Shown: positions 16,366 to 26,928 of the stretch, one piece after another
How the letters are laid out: every line of letters starts with the position of its first letter
How positions within the stretch are numbered: the first letter of the stretch is position 1
Notes under the pieces: model-generated
What the model saw: the letters and a program-made list of their open reading frames with translations, nothing else
The model's database searches: none
Told to the model about the DNA's origin: nothing
Source: Novosphingobium sp.
Lineage (GTDB): Bacteria > Pseudomonadota > Alphaproteobacteria > Sphingomonadales > Sphingomonadaceae
Length of the DNA: 43,856 nucleotides
Assembly (NCBI GenBank): GCA_004211435.1
Contig: SECS01000030.1
Span: 1-43,856 of the forward strand
Reading direction: 5' to 3'
Program-made: the position numbers and the translations under genes

Positions 16366-17427
<1,062 letters not shown>

Positions 17428-17943
17428 TCAGGCGGCTTCGGGACCGCGGATCATGCCGACCACGCCGGTGCGGCCGACCTCGACGATGCCGAGCTCGCGC
17501 ATGATCGCGATGAAGCTGTCGATCTTGTCGGGCGTGCCGGTCAGTTCGAAGACGAAGCTGCGCGTCGAGGTGTCGACCACCTTGGCGCGGAACACTTCGG
17601 CGACACGCAAAGCCTCGACGCGGATGTCGCCGGTCCCGGCCACCTTGATCAGCGCCAGCTCGCGCTCGACGTAAGGGCCGACCTCGGTCAGGTCGACGAC
17701 CTTGTGCACGGGCACCAGGCGTTCGAGCTGCGCGTGGATCTGATCGATCTGCGCGGGCGGGCCGTGCGTGACGATCGTGATCCGGCTGACGTTGTGGTTC
17801 TCGGTGATGTCCGCCACGGTCAGGCTGTCGATGTTGTAGCCGCGCGCGGTGAACAGGCCGGCGATCTTCGCCAGGATGCCCGCCTCGTTGTCGACGGTGA
17901 TGGTGAGGACGTGGCGCTCCGACGCCTCTTCTTTGATCTTCAT
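17428..17943 (-). CDS. ilvN: Acetolactate synthase small (regulatory) subunit
   Basis: This frame runs open far upstream, but the gene begins at ATG 17943 ([31 protein letters not shown]), giving 171 residues. The N-terminal ACT domain (residues about 11-86) has the valine-binding ..NEAGILAKIAGLFTARGYNIDSL. The C-terminal domain ends GVVGMIRGPEAA. The ATG overlaps the ilvB stop by one base (TGATG), so the subunits are coupled in stoichiometry. It confers valine feedback control on the catalytic subunit. Confidence 0.96.
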   Translation of the reverse strand: MKIKEEASERHVLTITVDNEAGILAKIAGLFTARGYNIDSLTVADITENHNVSRITIVTHGPPAQIDQIHAQLERLVPVHKVVDLTEVGPYVERELALIKVAGTGDIRVEALRVAEVFRAKVVDTSTRSFVFELTGTPDKIDSFIAIMRELGIVEVGRTGVVGMIRGPEAA

Positions 17944-19685
17944 CACACCAGGGCCTTCGCTTCGTCGTCCATCGTGCCGGCGACCACGTCGCCGTCGAGA
18001 ATCATGTCGGTATGGGCCGCGCCCGATGGGATCATCGGGAAGCACTTGGCCGGCTTGTCGACCAGGCAGTCGACGATCACTGGGCCGGGATGTGCGATCA
18101 TCGCGCGGATGCCGTCGTCGAGCTGGCTCTCGTTCTCGATGCGGATGCCCTTCCAGCCATAGGCCTCGGCGAGCTTCACGAAGTCGGGCAGGCTGTCCGA
18201 GTAGCTTTGCGAGAAGCGGCTCTCGTAGGTCAGCTCCTGCCACTGGCGGACCATGCCCATCCACTCGTTGTTGAGGATGAACACCTTGACCGGCAGGCGA
18301 TACTGCGTGGCCGTGCCGAGCTCCTGGATGTTCATCTGGATCGAGGCGTCGCCGGCGATGTCGATGACCAGGTCGTCGGGATTGCCGAGCTGTGCACCGA
18401 TCGCGGCGGGCAGGCCGTAGCCCATCGTGCCGAGACCACCCGAGGTGAGCCAGCGGTTGGGATCGTAGAAGTGGAAGTACTGCGCCGCCCACATCTGGTG
18501 CTGGCCGACTTCGGTAGAGATGATCGGATTGCGGTCCTTGGTCAGCTCGAACAGCCGCTGGATCGCGAACTGCGGCATGATCGCGCTGTCCGACTTGCGG
18601 TAGGCGAGGCTGTCCTTGGCCTTCCACCCGTCGATCCGGCGCTTCCACTCGGTCAGGTCCTGCGGCTTGCGGCTGCCCCATTCGGCGATGAGCTGGCGCA
18701 GGACCGTGGCACAATCGCCGACGATCGGCAGGTCGACGGGCACGGTCTTGTTGATCGACGAACGGTCGATGTCGATGTGGATCTTGGTCGAGTTCGGCGC
18801 GAAGGCGTCGAGCCGGCCGGTGACACGATCGTCGAAGCGCGCGCCCACGCAGACGATCAGGTCCGCCTGGTTCATCGCCCAGTTGGCCTCATAGGTGCCG
18901 TGCATGCCGAGCATGCCGAGCCAGTCCTTGTTGTCCGCCGGGAAGGCGCCGAGGCCCATCAGGGTCGAAGTGACGGGCGCGCCGGTCAGCGCCTGCAGTT
19001 CGCGCAGCAGCCTGGTCGCCTCGGGACCCGAGTTGATCACACCGCCGCCCGTATAGAGCACGGGTGCCTTGGCCTGGGCGATCAGCTCGACCGCGCGGAC
19101 GATTTCGGCCTGGCCGCCCTCGGTGGTCGGTGCATAGCGGTTGCGACGCTGGATCGCGCCGTCGTTCCACGCTGCCGAGGCCACCTGGACGTCCTTGGGA
19201 ATGTCGATCAGCACGGGGCCGGGACGGCCGGTCGTGGCGATCTGGAAAGCCTCGTCGATTACCGCCGCGAGCTGCGAGGGGTCGCGCACGAGATAGTTGT
19301 GCTTGGTGCAGTGGCGCGAGATGCCGACGGTGTCCGCCTCCTGGAAGCCGTCCGAACCGATGATCGAGGTGGCGACCTGGCCGGTGATCACGACCAAGGG
19401 AATCGAATCCATGAAGGCGTCGGCAATGCCGGTGATGGCATTGGTCGCGCCGGGACCAGAGGTGACGAGCACGACGCCGGGCTTGCCGGTCGAGCGCGCG
19501 TAACCCTCCGCCGCGTGCGCGGCGCCGGCCTCGTGGCGGACGAGAATGTGGCGGAGCCGCTCGTCGCCGAAAAGGGCGTCATAGATCGGCAGAACCGCGC
19601 CGCCGGGATAGCCGAACACGAATTCGACGCCCTGCCGGACCAGGCTCTCGACCAGAATGCTTGCGCCGCTGCGCTCTTCGCTCAC
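17943..19685 (-). CDS. ilvB: Acetolactate synthase large (catalytic) subunit
   Basis: GTG 19685 ([15 protein letters not shown]) follows GAGGAAGG at ideal spacing and gives the normal 580 residues; an ATG 57 nt upstream lies in the attenuator leader. The ThDP-enzyme features are GYPGG (25-29), the catalytic Glu52 in [12 protein letters not shown], and the [19 protein letters not shown] ThDP/Mg motif. The FAD-linked centre is typical of AHAS. It makes acetolactate and acetohydroxybutyrate, the first step for Val, Leu and Ile. It heads ilvBNC behind a terminator-like leader. Confidence 0.96.
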   Translation of the reverse strand: MSEERSGASILVESLVRQGVEFVFGYPGGAVLPIYDALFGDERLRHILVRHEAGAAHAAEGYARSTGKPGVVLVTSGPGATNAITGIADAFMDSIPLVVITGQVATSIIGSDGFQEADTVGISRHCTKHNYLVRDPSQLAAVIDEAFQIATTGRPGPVLIDIPKDVQVASAAWNDGAIQRRNRYAPTTEGGQAEIVRAVELIAQAKAPVLYTGGGVINSGPEATRLLRELQALTGAPVTSTLMGLGAFPADNKDWLGMLGMHGTYEANWAMNQADLIVCVGARFDDRVTGRLDAFAPNSTKIHIDIDRSSINKTVPVDLPIVGDCATVLRQLIAEWGSRKPQDLTEWKRRIDGWKAKDSLAYRKSDSAIMPQFAIQRLFELTKDRNPIISTEVGQHQMWAAQYFHFYDPNRWLTSGGLGTMGYGLPAAIGAQLGNPDDLVIDIAGDASIQMNIQELGTATQYRLPVKVFILNNEWMGMVRQWQELTYESRFSQSYSDSLPDFVKLAEAYGWKGIRIENESQLDDGIRAMIAHPGPVIVDCLVDKPAKCFPMIPSGAAHTDMILDGDVVAGTMDDEAKALV

Positions 19686-19716
19686 TGTTCCAACCTTCCT
19701 CAAGAAGCTGCGGCCT

Positions 19717-19757
19717 TTAAAAGAACCGACCCGGGACGGCAATGCCGCGCCGGGTCG
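19717..19757 (-). terminator. ilvBNC leader attenuator hairpin
   Basis: Minus strand: outer stem CGACCCGG / CCGGGUCG and inner stem CGGC-AUU-GCCG are separated by a 2x2 internal loop (19727-19757). GUUCUUUUAA follows immediately. This is an intrinsic terminator placed between the promoter and the ilvB GTG, about 30 nt before it, so it should act as an attenuator. Confidence 0.65.
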
Positions 19758-19767
19758 CCACTTTCAT
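19717..19767 (-). CDS. Putative ilv leader peptide (16 aa)
   Basis: ATG 19767 opens [16 protein letters not shown], with TAA at 19717-19719 at the end of the U-rich tract. Its Val, Ala, Thr, Ile, Ala, Val codons include the end products of the pathway, and ATT-GCC-GTC lies in the apical part of the terminator hairpin. Paused ribosomes would therefore sit on the hairpin itself. No ribosome site is visible. An overlapping [17 protein letters not shown].., is a weaker alternative. Confidence 0.4.
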   Translation of the reverse strand: MKVATRRGIAVPGRFF

Positions 19768-19800
19768 AGGCACGAGACCGCATCCGCGGATTTGTGCGGC

Positions 19801-19829
19801 GCAGTATGAGACATGAAATGATGTGTCAA
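19801..19829 (-). promoter_or_regulatory. ilvBNC promoter
   Basis: A perfect -35 TTGACA (19824-19829) and TACTGC (19801-19806) are 17 bp apart on the minus strand. The start would be near 19794, giving a leader of about 110 nt that carries the attenuator. Confidence 0.6.
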
Positions 19830-19832
19830 TAG

Positions 19833-20792
19833 CTATGTTTGAAACAATGTTTCAAATAATGCTATTTCCATGAACGGTTCGTTGTTTTCTCGCGGCCAAT
19901 GCGCAGGGGGCTGGTGCCGCAACCAAGTGAACTGACGCTTTGCATAATTGCGTGTCGCCTGTGCGCCGCGGCGCGTCGCTTCGTCGAGAGAAGCCTCGCC
20001 GCGCAGATAGGTGGCGATCTCGGGCACGCCGATCGCGCGCATCACGGGCAGGGCGGGATCGAGTCCGCGCGCCAGTAGCGCCTCGACCTCGGCGATCGCG
20101 CCGAGGTCGAGCATGCGCGCGAAGCGCAGGTCGCAGCGGGCGTAGAGCTTCGCGCGATCGGGCAGCAGGATCACGGGATGCAGCGCCACGTCGTCCCCGA
20201 TTCCGCCGCTGCGTTCGCTCTGCCAGGCCTTGAGCCCGCGTCCGGTCGAGCGGACAACTTCGAGCGCCCGCGAGATGCGTGCCGCATCGGCAGGCGACAG
20301 CGCCGCGGCGCGTTCGGCGTCCTCGCGAGACAGCGCCGCATAGGCTTCGGCAACGGGCAGGGCGCGTACTTGCGCACGCACGGCGGGATCGATCTCGGGT
20401 ACCGGCGCTATGCCGTCGAGCAACGTGCGGATATAGAGCCCGGTGCCGCCGACGAGCACAGGCACTCCGCCTGCCTCATGGGTGGCGGCGATCTCGCGCT
20501 TGGCGGCCGCTGCCCAGTCCGCCGCCGAGCAGGCCTGCGCGCCGTCCCAGGCTCCGAACAGGCGGTGGTCGATACCCTGCATCTCCTCGGCAGAGGGCCG
20601 CGCGCTCAACACCGAAAGGTCGGCATAGACCTGCGCGCTGTCGGCGTTGATGACCACGGCGCGGCGCCCCGTCGCTTCGAGCGCGAGTGCCAGACGCACG
20701 GCAAGATCGCTCTTGCCGCTCGCGGTCGGCCCTGCGATGAGCGCCAGCGGCGGCTTGTCGCCGATAGAATTGAAGGACGTTTCGTTGCTCAT
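19833..20792 (-). CDS. miaA: tRNA dimethylallyltransferase
   Basis: ATG 20792 ([21 protein letters not shown]) gives 319 residues, normal for MiaA; the longer frame adds Arg-rich sequence. The P-loop GPTASGKS (21-28) and DSAQVY / GIDHRLFG motifs bind the dimethylallyl diphosphate and t[11 protein letters not shown] is the conserved central motif, and [12 protein letters not shown] is the tRNA-binding C-terminal signature. It isopentenylates A37 of UNN-decoding tRNAs. The start overlaps the divergent serB start by 8 bp, so its promoter must lie in serB coding sequence. It ends 148 bp upstream of ilvB on the same strand. Confidence 0.95.
   Translation of the reverse strand: MSNETSFNSIGDKPPLALIAGPTASGKSDLAVRLALALEATGRRAVVINADSAQVYADLSVLSARPSAEEMQGIDHRLFGAWDGAQACSAADWAAAAKREIAATHEAGGVPVLVGGTGLYIRTLLDGIAPVPEIDPAVRAQVRALPVAEAYAALSREDAERAAALSPADAARISRALEVVRSTGRGLKAWQSERSGGIGDDVALHPVILLPDRAKLYARCDLRFARMLDLGAIAEVEALLARGLDPALPVMRAIGVPEIATYLRGEASLDEATRRGAQATRNYAKRQFTWLRHQPPAHWPRENNEPFMEIALFETLFQT
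19838..19856. promoter_or_regulatory. 8-bp inverted repeat upstream of the ilvB -35
   Basis: TTTGAAACAATGTTTCAAA is a perfect 8-bp inverted repeat with a 3-bp centre. It lies 8 bp upstream of the ilvB -35 hexamer and inside the last codons of miaA. Its form matches TetR-type operators, but the same bases encode the miaA C-terminus (..LFETLFQT). Confidence 0.4.
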
Positions 20793-21669
20793 TGCCCGGC
20801 TGATAGCAGAGACCAGCACCCTTGCGACCAATCTCGATCGCGCGCGCGCGGAACTCGCCGCCAAGGGCTGGCCGGTGGCGATGGCCGAGACCGTTCGCAG
20901 CGGCATGGACGCGATCGAGCTCGAACTGCCGCACGGCGATCCGGCCGGCGTCCGCGAAGTCCTCGACCGCCATTTCGCGCCGTCGGACCTGCTGCTGTCC
21001 GATCACGAGCCGGTGATTCCGCGGGTCTTCGTCTCGGACATGGATTCGACGATGATCTCGGCCGAATGCATCGACGAACTCGCCGATTTCGCAGGCATCA
21101 AGGACCAGATCGCCGAGATCACCGAGCGCGCCATGCAGGGCGAGCTCGATTTCGAATCCGCGCTGCGCGAGCGCGTCCGCCTGCTGGCAGCGCTGGACGA
21201 GAGCGCCATCGGCGAATGCCTGGCCACGCGGATCGATCCGATGCCCGGCGCCAAAACGCTGGTCGCGACGCTCAAGGCCAAGGGCTGCCGCACCGTGCTG
21301 GTGACCGGCGGCTTCCACCAGTTCGCCGATCCCGTGGCCGAGCAGCTCGGCTTCGAGCGCGTCGTCGCGAACACGCTCGAAGTGACGGGCGGCAAGCTGA
21401 CCGGCGGGCTGATCGGCCCGATTACCGACAGCGCGGTCAAGAAGGCGGTGTTGCTCGAGGAAATGGCGAAGCTCGGCGGCAATGCCACGAGCCTAGCCAC
21501 CGGTGACGGCGCCAACGACATTCCGATGCTCGAAGCCGCGACCTACGGCCTGGCCTATCGCGCCAAGCCCAAGGCCCGCGCCGCGGCCGATGGCTGGATC
21601 GACCGGGGCGATCTGACCGCCATTCTCGAACTGCTCGGCATTCCGCGCAGCGAATGGGTCAGCGGCTAG
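20785..21669 (+). CDS. serB: Phosphoserine phosphatase
   Basis: The frame is open from 20647, but TTG 20785 is chosen. It follows GAAGGA at 7 nt and yields the usual sphingomonad N-terminus ([10 protein letters not shown], an N-terminal regulatory region) and 294 residues. The HAD motif I DMDSTM (85-90, nucleophile Asp85) is followed by [11 protein letters not shown]. Motif II is VTGGFHQF, and [10 protein letters not shown] is motif IV. It dephosphorylates phosphoserine, the last step of serine synthesis, and so feeds GlyA encoded later in the window. It converges on the small secreted-protein gene with only 3 bp between stops. Confidence 0.95.
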   Translation: MLIARLIAETSTLATNLDRARAELAAKGWPVAMAETVRSGMDAIELELPHGDPAGVREVLDRHFAPSDLLLSDHEPVIPRVFVSDMDSTMISAECIDELADFAGIKDQIAEITERAMQGELDFESALRERVRLLAALDESAIGECLATRIDPMPGAKTLVATLKAKGCRTVLVTGGFHQFADPVAEQLGFERVVANTLEVTGGKLTGGLIGPITDSAVKKAVLLEEMAKLGGNATSLATGDGANDIPMLEAATYGLAYRAKPKARAAADGWIDRGDLTAILELLGIPRSEWVSG

Positions 21670-21672
21670 GGG

Positions 21673-22029
21673 TTACTCCGTCAGCGCCGATGTCTTGCCC
21701 GTGCTGGCGTTGTAGTGGAGCTCAACGCTCGAGATCTCGCAGAGATTGAGACCCTGCCAGGCGGCATTGTCGCCGTCGGTGTAGACGACCTTCATGTCCC
21801 AGTTGCAGGTGTCCTCGGACTTGGCAAAATCGATGTTCGTACGAGCGCCGTCGGTCAGCACGTCCTGGCCGAGGATGTCCTCTTCCCAGTCGTTGCTGCG
21901 TGACGGGGCGATGTAGACTTCTGCGATGTCGTAACCGGTCTTGTTGATGACGGTAAACACCTCTTCGGCCTGCGCCGGCACAGCAAAAGCGGCCGCGGCA
22001 AGCGCGGCGAGAACGGCATAGTTCTTCAT
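21673..22029 (-). CDS. Small secreted protein of unknown function
   Basis: ATG 22029 follows AAGGGGAAAUC and gives 118 residues with a signal peptide (MKNYAVLAALAAAAFAVPAQA, cleavage after AQA). The mature part has conserved-looking blocks NKTGYDIAEVYIAPSRSNDW, EDILGQDVL and CNWDMKVVYTDGD, and a second Cys in NLCEISSVEL, which probably forms a disulfide in the periplasm. Similar small proteins occur widely in alphaproteobacteria, sometimes with misleading names. No function can be assigned. Confidence 0.78.
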   Translation of the reverse strand: MKNYAVLAALAAAAFAVPAQAEEVFTVINKTGYDIAEVYIAPSRSNDWEEDILGQDVLTDGARTNIDFAKSEDTCNWDMKVVYTDGDNAAWQGLNLCEISSVELHYNASTGKTSALTE

Positions 22030-22137
22030 GATTTCCCCTTGGCGAACCCTGCGCCTCAAGGGGCCGCATAGCCCCCGGGCGACGCCGTCATATGTGCAGA
22101 ACTATGCAAAAGGGATTAAGGGCGAAGCGCGATCCGC

Positions 22138-24306
22138 TCAGCCCTCCATCCATTCCTTGAAGAAGCGCTCGTTGGCTTCGCGCAGGGTCTTCACGGGAAT
22201 GTCGAAGCCCGCGCCCTTGACCGAAGTGCCGGCCGTGGTGCCGATGCGCGTGACCGGAATACCCTTGGCCTGGATCGCGTCGGCCTCGCGCCCCGTGACA
22301 ACGTAGCGACCCTGGTCCTCGCCGAAAGCGATGCCGGCGTCACTGACGTCGATGTCGATTTCGCAGCCGATGCCGCTGGCCATGGCCATCTCGGCCAACG
22401 CCACCAAGAGTCCGCCATCGGAGACATCGTGCACCGCCGTCGCGCGGCGATCGGCGATCAGTTCGCGGACGAATTCGCCGTGATGGCGCTCGGCCTCGAG
22501 ATCGACCGGCGGCGGGGCGCCTTCCTCGCGACCGTGGAGTTCGCGCAGCCACAGCGACTGGCCCAAATGGCCGTTGTTTTCGCCGATCAGGTAGATCGGT
22601 TCGCCCATCGCGTGGAACTTGATCGTCGTCATCTTGCTGTGGTCGAGCATGAGGCCGACGCCGCCGATCGCGGGCGTGGGCAGGATCGCCGAGCCGCCGC
22701 CGGTCGCCTTGCTCTCGTTGTAGAGGCTGACGTTGCCCGAGACGATCGGATAGTCGAGCGCGCGGCAGGCGTCGCCCATACCTTCGAGCGCGCCGACGAT
22801 CTGCCCCATGATCTCGGGCCGCTGCGGGTTCGCGAAGTTCAGGCAGTTGGTGATCGCCAGCGGCGTCGCTCCGACCGCGCAGATGTTGCGATAGGTCTCG
22901 GCCACTGCCTGCTTGCCACCCTCGTAGGGGTCGGCGAAGCAATAGCGCGGCGTGCAGTCGGTGCTCATCGCCAACGCCTTGTCGGTGCCGTGAATGCGCA
23001 CGACCGCGGCGTCGCCGCCCGACTTCTGCAGGGTGTCCGCACCAACCTGGCTGTCGTACTGCTCGAAGATCCAGCGGCGCGAGGCGAGGTCGGGGCTGGC
23101 GATCAGCGCCAACAGATCCGCACCGATGTCCCCGCTTGCGGGAACGTTCGTCAGTTCGGCCGGCTTGGGCGTGGGCACATGCGGACGGTCGTAGAGCGGC
23201 GCGTCGTCGGCCAGCGGGTCGAGCGGAATGTCGCAGACGACCTCGCCATCGAATTCGAGGACCATGTGGCCGGTGTCGGTGACTTCGCCGATCACCGCGA
23301 AGTCGAGCTCCCACTTCTCGAAGATCGCCGCAGCCATCGGCTCCTTTCCGGGCTGGAGCACCATGAGCATGCGCTCCTGGCTTTCCGAGAGCATCATCTC
23401 ATAGGGTGTCATGCCCTCTTCGCGGCAGGGCACGGCGTTCATGTTGAGGCGGATACCCGCGCCGCCCTTGCTGGCCATCTCGACCGAGCTCGAGGTCAGG
23501 CCCGCGGCGCCCATGTCCTGGATCGCGACGATCGCGTCGGTCGCCATCAGTTCGAGGCAGGCCTCGATCAGCAGCTTTTCCACGAAGGGATCGCCGACCT
23601 GCACGGTCGGGCGCTTTTCCTCGATGTCGTCGCCGAAGTCGGCGCTGGCCATCGTCGCGCCGTGGATGCCGTCGCGGCCGGTCTTCGAGCCGACGTAGAC
23701 GATCGGATTGCCCAGGCCGGTCGCGGCCGAATAGAAGATCTTGTCAGTGTCGGCGACGCCCACGGTCATCGCATTGACCAGGATATTGCCGTCGTAGGCC
23801 TTGTGAAAATTGGTCTCGCCGCCAACCGTCGGCACGCCGACGCAGTTGCCGTAGCCGCCGATGCCCGCAACCACGCCCTGGACGAGGTGCTTCATCTTCG
23901 GATGGTCGGGCCGGCCGAAGCGCAGCGCGTTCATGTTGGCGACGGGGCGCGCGCCCATCGTGAACACGTCGCGCAGAATGCCGCCGACGCCGGTCGCCGC
24001 GCCCTGGTAGGGCTCGATGTAGCTCGGGTGGTTGTGGCTCTCCATCTTGAAGATCGCCGCTTGGCCGTCGCCGATGTCGATCACGCCGGCGTTCTCGCCG
24101 GGGCCGCAGATGACCCAGGGTGCCTCGGTGGGCAGCTTCTTGAGGTGGATGCGGCTCGACTTGTACGAGCAATGCTCGGACCACATGACCGAGAAGATGC
24201 CCAGCTCGACCATGTTCGGTTCGCGGCCGAGTGCGTGCAGGACGCGCTCGTACTCTTCTGCGGACAGCCCGTGGGCGGCGACGACATCTGCGGTGATCTC
24301 GGACAT
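22138..24306 (-). CDS. purL: Phosphoribosylformylglycinamidine synthase subunit PurL
   Basis: The 722-residue short-form PurL is used with separate PurQ and Pur[11 protein letters not shown] (42-51) carries the active-site His. The two AIR-synthase-like halves follow, with [18 protein letters not shown] and [20 protein letters not shown] in the first. [15 protein letters not shown] and [20 protein letters not shown] are in the second. It makes FGAM from FGAR, ATP and ammonia in de novo purine synthesis. That pathway also produces ZMP, the ligand expected for the riboswitch at 42806-42876. It is monocistronic here. Confidence 0.97.
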   Translation of the reverse strand: MSEITADVVAAHGLSAEEYERVLHALGREPNMVELGIFSVMWSEHCSYKSSRIHLKKLPTEAPWVICGPGENAGVIDIGDGQAAIFKMESHNHPSYIEPYQGAATGVGGILRDVFTMGARPVANMNALRFGRPDHPKMKHLVQGVVAGIGGYGNCVGVPTVGGETNFHKAYDGNILVNAMTVGVADTDKIFYSAATGLGNPIVYVGSKTGRDGIHGATMASADFGDDIEEKRPTVQVGDPFVEKLLIEACLELMATDAIVAIQDMGAAGLTSSSVEMASKGGAGIRLNMNAVPCREEGMTPYEMMLSESQERMLMVLQPGKEPMAAAIFEKWELDFAVIGEVTDTGHMVLEFDGEVVCDIPLDPLADDAPLYDRPHVPTPKPAELTNVPASGDIGADLLALIASPDLASRRWIFEQYDSQVGADTLQKSGGDAAVVRIHGTDKALAMSTDCTPRYCFADPYEGGKQAVAETYRNICAVGATPLAITNCLNFANPQRPEIMGQIVGALEGMGDACRALDYPIVSGNVSLYNESKATGGGSAILPTPAIGGVGLMLDHSKMTTIKFHAMGEPIYLIGENNGHLGQSLWLRELHGREEGAPPPVDLEAERHHGEFVRELIADRRATAVHDVSDGGLLVALAEMAMASGIGCEIDIDVSDAGIAFGEDQGRYVVTGREADAIQAKGIPVTRIGTTAGTSVKGAGFDIPVKTLREANERFFKEWMEG

Positions 24307-24400
24307 GCCGCGCCCTTAGCTCGCCTCTGCGCAGAGCGCTAGACGTCAGCACAGGATTGGAGCGCTTGACCGGTGGACGCCGCCCGGCCATTGCTGGCGC

Positions 24401-24658
24401 ATGGTTGAAAGTGCTGCCTCAGACATCGCCGGACTGACCTTCGAAGACGCGCTCCGTGCGCTGGAGGACGTCGTCCGCAAGCTTGAGAGCGGCGAAGTGC
24501 CGCTCGACGATTCGATCACGCTCTACGAACGCGGCGAACACCTGCGCAAGCATTGCCAGGCGCGACTCGACGCCGCGCAGCTGCGGATCGAACGGATCGT
24601 CGCCGGTCCCGACGGAAGTGCCACCGGCACGCAACCTTTCGACGATCCGGACCGCTGA
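24401..24658 (+). CDS. xseB: Exodeoxyribonuclease VII small subunit
   Basis: This 85-residue protein has the XseB signature LTFEDALRALEDVVRKLESGEVPLDDSITLYERGEHLRKHCQ (residues about 12-53, split here for reading), a long amphipathic helical pair. It binds XseA to form the ssDNA exonuclease; xseA is not in the window. Its stop is separated by one base from ispA, so it opens the xseB-ispA-coaD run. Confidence 0.95.
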   Translation: MVESAASDIAGLTFEDALRALEDVVRKLESGEVPLDDSITLYERGEHLRKHCQARLDAAQLRIERIVAGPDGSATGTQPFDDPDR

Positions 24659-24659
24659 C

Positions 24660-25568
24660 ATGACCAGTACCGGCGTGAGCGACAGCCTTTTGGCCGATGG
24701 CCTGGTCCGCATCGCGCGCGACGTCGACGAGACCTTCGACCAGCTCCTGCCGCTGCCGCAGGATCCGCGGGCGCGTCTGATCGAAGCGATGCGATATGCC
24801 TGCATCGGCGGCGGCAAGCGCCTACGCCCGCTGCTGCTGACCGCGACCGCGGAGATGTTCGGCGTCGACCGTGACGCGGCCCTGCGCGCCGGAGTCGCGA
24901 TCGAGGCGATCCACGTCTATTCGCTGATCCACGACGACCTGCCATGCATGGACGATGACGCCTTGCGGCACGGCAAACCGACCGTCCATCGGGCCTTCGA
25001 CGAAGCGACCGCGGTCCTCGCGGGCGACGCGCTTCACGCCTTTGCCTTCGAACTGCTGGCCGATCCCGAGACCAGCGGCGATCCGTTCACGCGGATCGAG
25101 CTCGTCGCGACTCTTGGTCAGGCCAGCGGTTTCCAGGGCATGGCTGGCGGTCAGATGATGGACATGATGGCCGAGGAGAGCGCCTTCGACCTCCAGACCA
25201 TCACGCGGCTCCAGCAGTTGAAGACCGGCGCTCTGCTCGGCGCCTCGGTCGAGATGGGCGCGATTCTCGGCCACATCCCGCCCGAGGGACGCACGAACCT
25301 GCGCGGCTATGCGCGCGACATCGGTCTCGCCTTCCAGATCGTCGACGACCTCCTCGATCACGAGGGCGACGAGGAAGCCGCGGGCAAGGCGCTGCGCAAG
25401 GATGCGGCGCAGGGCAAGCAGACCTTCGTCTCGCTGCTCGGCCCCGAACGCGCGCGCTCGCAAGCGCAGATGCTGGTCGACCAGGCGGTGGCCCAACTCG
25501 CCAGCCACGGCGTCGAGGCCGACCTGCTGCGCGCACTGGCGCGGTATATCGTGGAAAGGAATCACTGA
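24660..25568 (+). CDS. ispA: Farnesyl diphosphate synthase-type polyprenyl synthetase
   Basis: ATG 24660 gives 302 residues. The first Asp-rich motif is DDLPCMD (92-98), preceded by GGKRLRPLLL (51-60). The second is DDLLD (229-233) with a K-Q-T-F motif downstream. The chain-length region (VYSLIHDD) fits short-chain FPP or GPP synthases. It condenses IPP with DMAPP/GPP to FPP for quinones, undecaprenyl lipid carriers and carotenoids. The stop overlaps the coaD start (TGATG). Confidence 0.93.
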   Translation: MTSTGVSDSLLADGLVRIARDVDETFDQLLPLPQDPRARLIEAMRYACIGGGKRLRPLLLTATAEMFGVDRDAALRAGVAIEAIHVYSLIHDDLPCMDDDALRHGKPTVHRAFDEATAVLAGDALHAFAFELLADPETSGDPFTRIELVATLGQASGFQGMAGGQMMDMMAEESAFDLQTITRLQQLKTGALLGASVEMGAILGHIPPEGRTNLRGYARDIGLAFQIVDDLLDHEGDEEAAGKALRKDAAQGKQTFVSLLGPERARSQAQMLVDQAVAQLASHGVEADLLRALARYIVERNH

Positions 25569-26089
25569 TGGCCGGTGGCAAGGAACGCGTTGGGGTCTAT
25601 CCCGGCACCTTCGATCCGATCACGCTCGGCCATGCCGACATCATCCGTCGCGGCGCGAAGCTGGTCGATCGGCTGATCATCGGCGTAACCACCAACATTT
25701 CCAAGAACCCGATGTTCTCCGCCGAGGAGCGCATGGCCATGGTCCGGCGCGAAGTCGATGCGCTGGGCATCGACAACGTCGAGGTCGTCGGCTTCAACGC
25801 CTTGCTCATGCGCTTCGCCGAGAAGCAGGGTGCCTCGGTCATCGTGCGCGGCCTGCGCGCCGTCGCGGACTTCGAGTACGAGTACCAGATGGCGGGCATG
25901 AACCAGCAGCTCAACGCCAGGATCGAGACGATTTTCCTGATGGCCGACGTCAGCCTGCAGCCGATTGCCTCGAAGCTCGTCAAGGAAATCGCGCTGTTCG
26001 GCGGTGAGATCTCGAACTTCGTCAGCGCGACGGTGCGCGACGACGTGCTGGCGCGGATCGAGCAGACCGGACGTCTCGGCGAATACTGA
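25568..26089 (+). CDS. coaD: Phosphopantetheine adenylyltransferase
   Basis: The 173-residue protein has the nucleotidyltransferase motif YPGTFDPITLGH (11-22), VRGLRAVADFEYEYQMAGMN and the ISNFVSATVRD C-terminal motif. It transfers AMP to 4'-phosphopantetheine in CoA synthesis. The start overlaps the last base of the ispA stop, so translation is coupled. Confidence 0.97.
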   Translation: MAGGKERVGVYPGTFDPITLGHADIIRRGAKLVDRLIIGVTTNISKNPMFSAEERMAMVRREVDALGIDNVEVVGFNALLMRFAEKQGASVIVRGLRAVADFEYEYQMAGMNQQLNARIETIFLMADVSLQPIASKLVKEIALFGGEISNFVSATVRDDVLARIEQTGRLGEY

Positions 26090-26230
26090 TTTGCGCGAGT
26101 ATTAAAACGCGACACCGTACCGGCCGCGACGGGTTCCGTTCATTGCCATGACAGCGGCGGACGGCTATCGGAGCGGCCGATCGATGCTGGAGGCTCTGCC
26201 GCCGGCCTGGCCATGGGTGAGTGCTGCCGA

Positions 26231-26902
26231 ATGAAATCCCGTCTGTTCGCATCTATTGTTCTGGGCCTGTCGCTCATCGCCGCGCCCGCCATGGCCAAGG
26301 ATGCACCTGCCGTTACGCCGCCCAAGGTCTACCCGACCCTGGTCGACACCAATCCGGCGAACAAGCCGCAGGACGTGCTCTACCTCGACCTGTCGAACGG
26401 CGGCCGCGTCACCATCCGGCTGATGCCCGAATGGGCGCCGGCCCACGTCGAGCGGATCAAGACGCTGGTCGCCGAGCACTTCTACGACGGCATCGTGTTC
26501 CACCGGGTGATCGACGGCTTCATGGCGCAGACCGGCGATCCCACGGGCACGGGTGAGGGCGGCTCGAAGCTTCCCGATCTCAAGTCCGAGTTCAACCCGC
26601 TGCCGCACGTGCGCGGGACGCTGTCGATGGCGCGGACCAACGATCCGAACAGCGCCAACAGCCAGTTCTTCATCGTGTTCTATCCGCGCTTCGCGCTCGA
26701 TCACAAATACACGGTGTTTGGTCGCGTGATTGCCGGCATGGACGTGGCCGACGCGATCGAGCGTGGCGAGCCGCCGCAGAACCCGACCAAGATCGTCCGC
26801 GCCTCGCTGGGGGCAGAGGGCGCTCCGCCGCCGCCACCGGCTGCCGCTGCACCGGCCGCTCCGGTGACCGCCGAGCAACTGAGCAATTCGAAGTCGAATT
26901 GA
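26231..26902 (+). CDS. Periplasmic cyclophilin-type peptidyl-prolyl isomerase
   Basis: ATG 26231 starts a signal peptide (MKSRLFASIVLGLSLIAAPAMA), so the 223-residue enzyme is exported. The cyclophilin core follows: YDGIVFHRVIDGFMAQTGDPTGTG, FNPLPHVRGTLSMAR, NSANSQFFI and HKYTVFGRVIAGMD. The catalytic Arg/Phe/Gln residues of the family are all in place. A Pro/Ala-rich tail (PPPPPAAAAPAAP) ends the chain. It assists periplasmic protein folding. It sits between coaD and queA, its usual place in sphingomonads. Confidence 0.92.
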   Translation: MKSRLFASIVLGLSLIAAPAMAKDAPAVTPPKVYPTLVDTNPANKPQDVLYLDLSNGGRVTIRLMPEWAPAHVERIKTLVAEHFYDGIVFHRVIDGFMAQTGDPTGTGEGGSKLPDLKSEFNPLPHVRGTLSMARTNDPNSANSQFFIVFYPRFALDHKYTVFGRVIAGMDVADAIERGEPPQNPTKIVRASLGAEGAPPPPPAAAAPAAPVTAEQLSNSKSN

Positions 26903-26928
26903 TTCCCAAGACGCGCTAGTCGCGCCGC

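Noticed and set aside
17944..18714. Long open frame upstream of ilvN
   Set aside because: It is the shadow of ilvB in another frame; ilvN starts at the ATG overlapping the ilvB stop.
20793..20906. N-terminal extension of miaA
   Set aside because: The sequence is Arg/Ala-rich with no family match, and it is serB coding sequence on the other strand.
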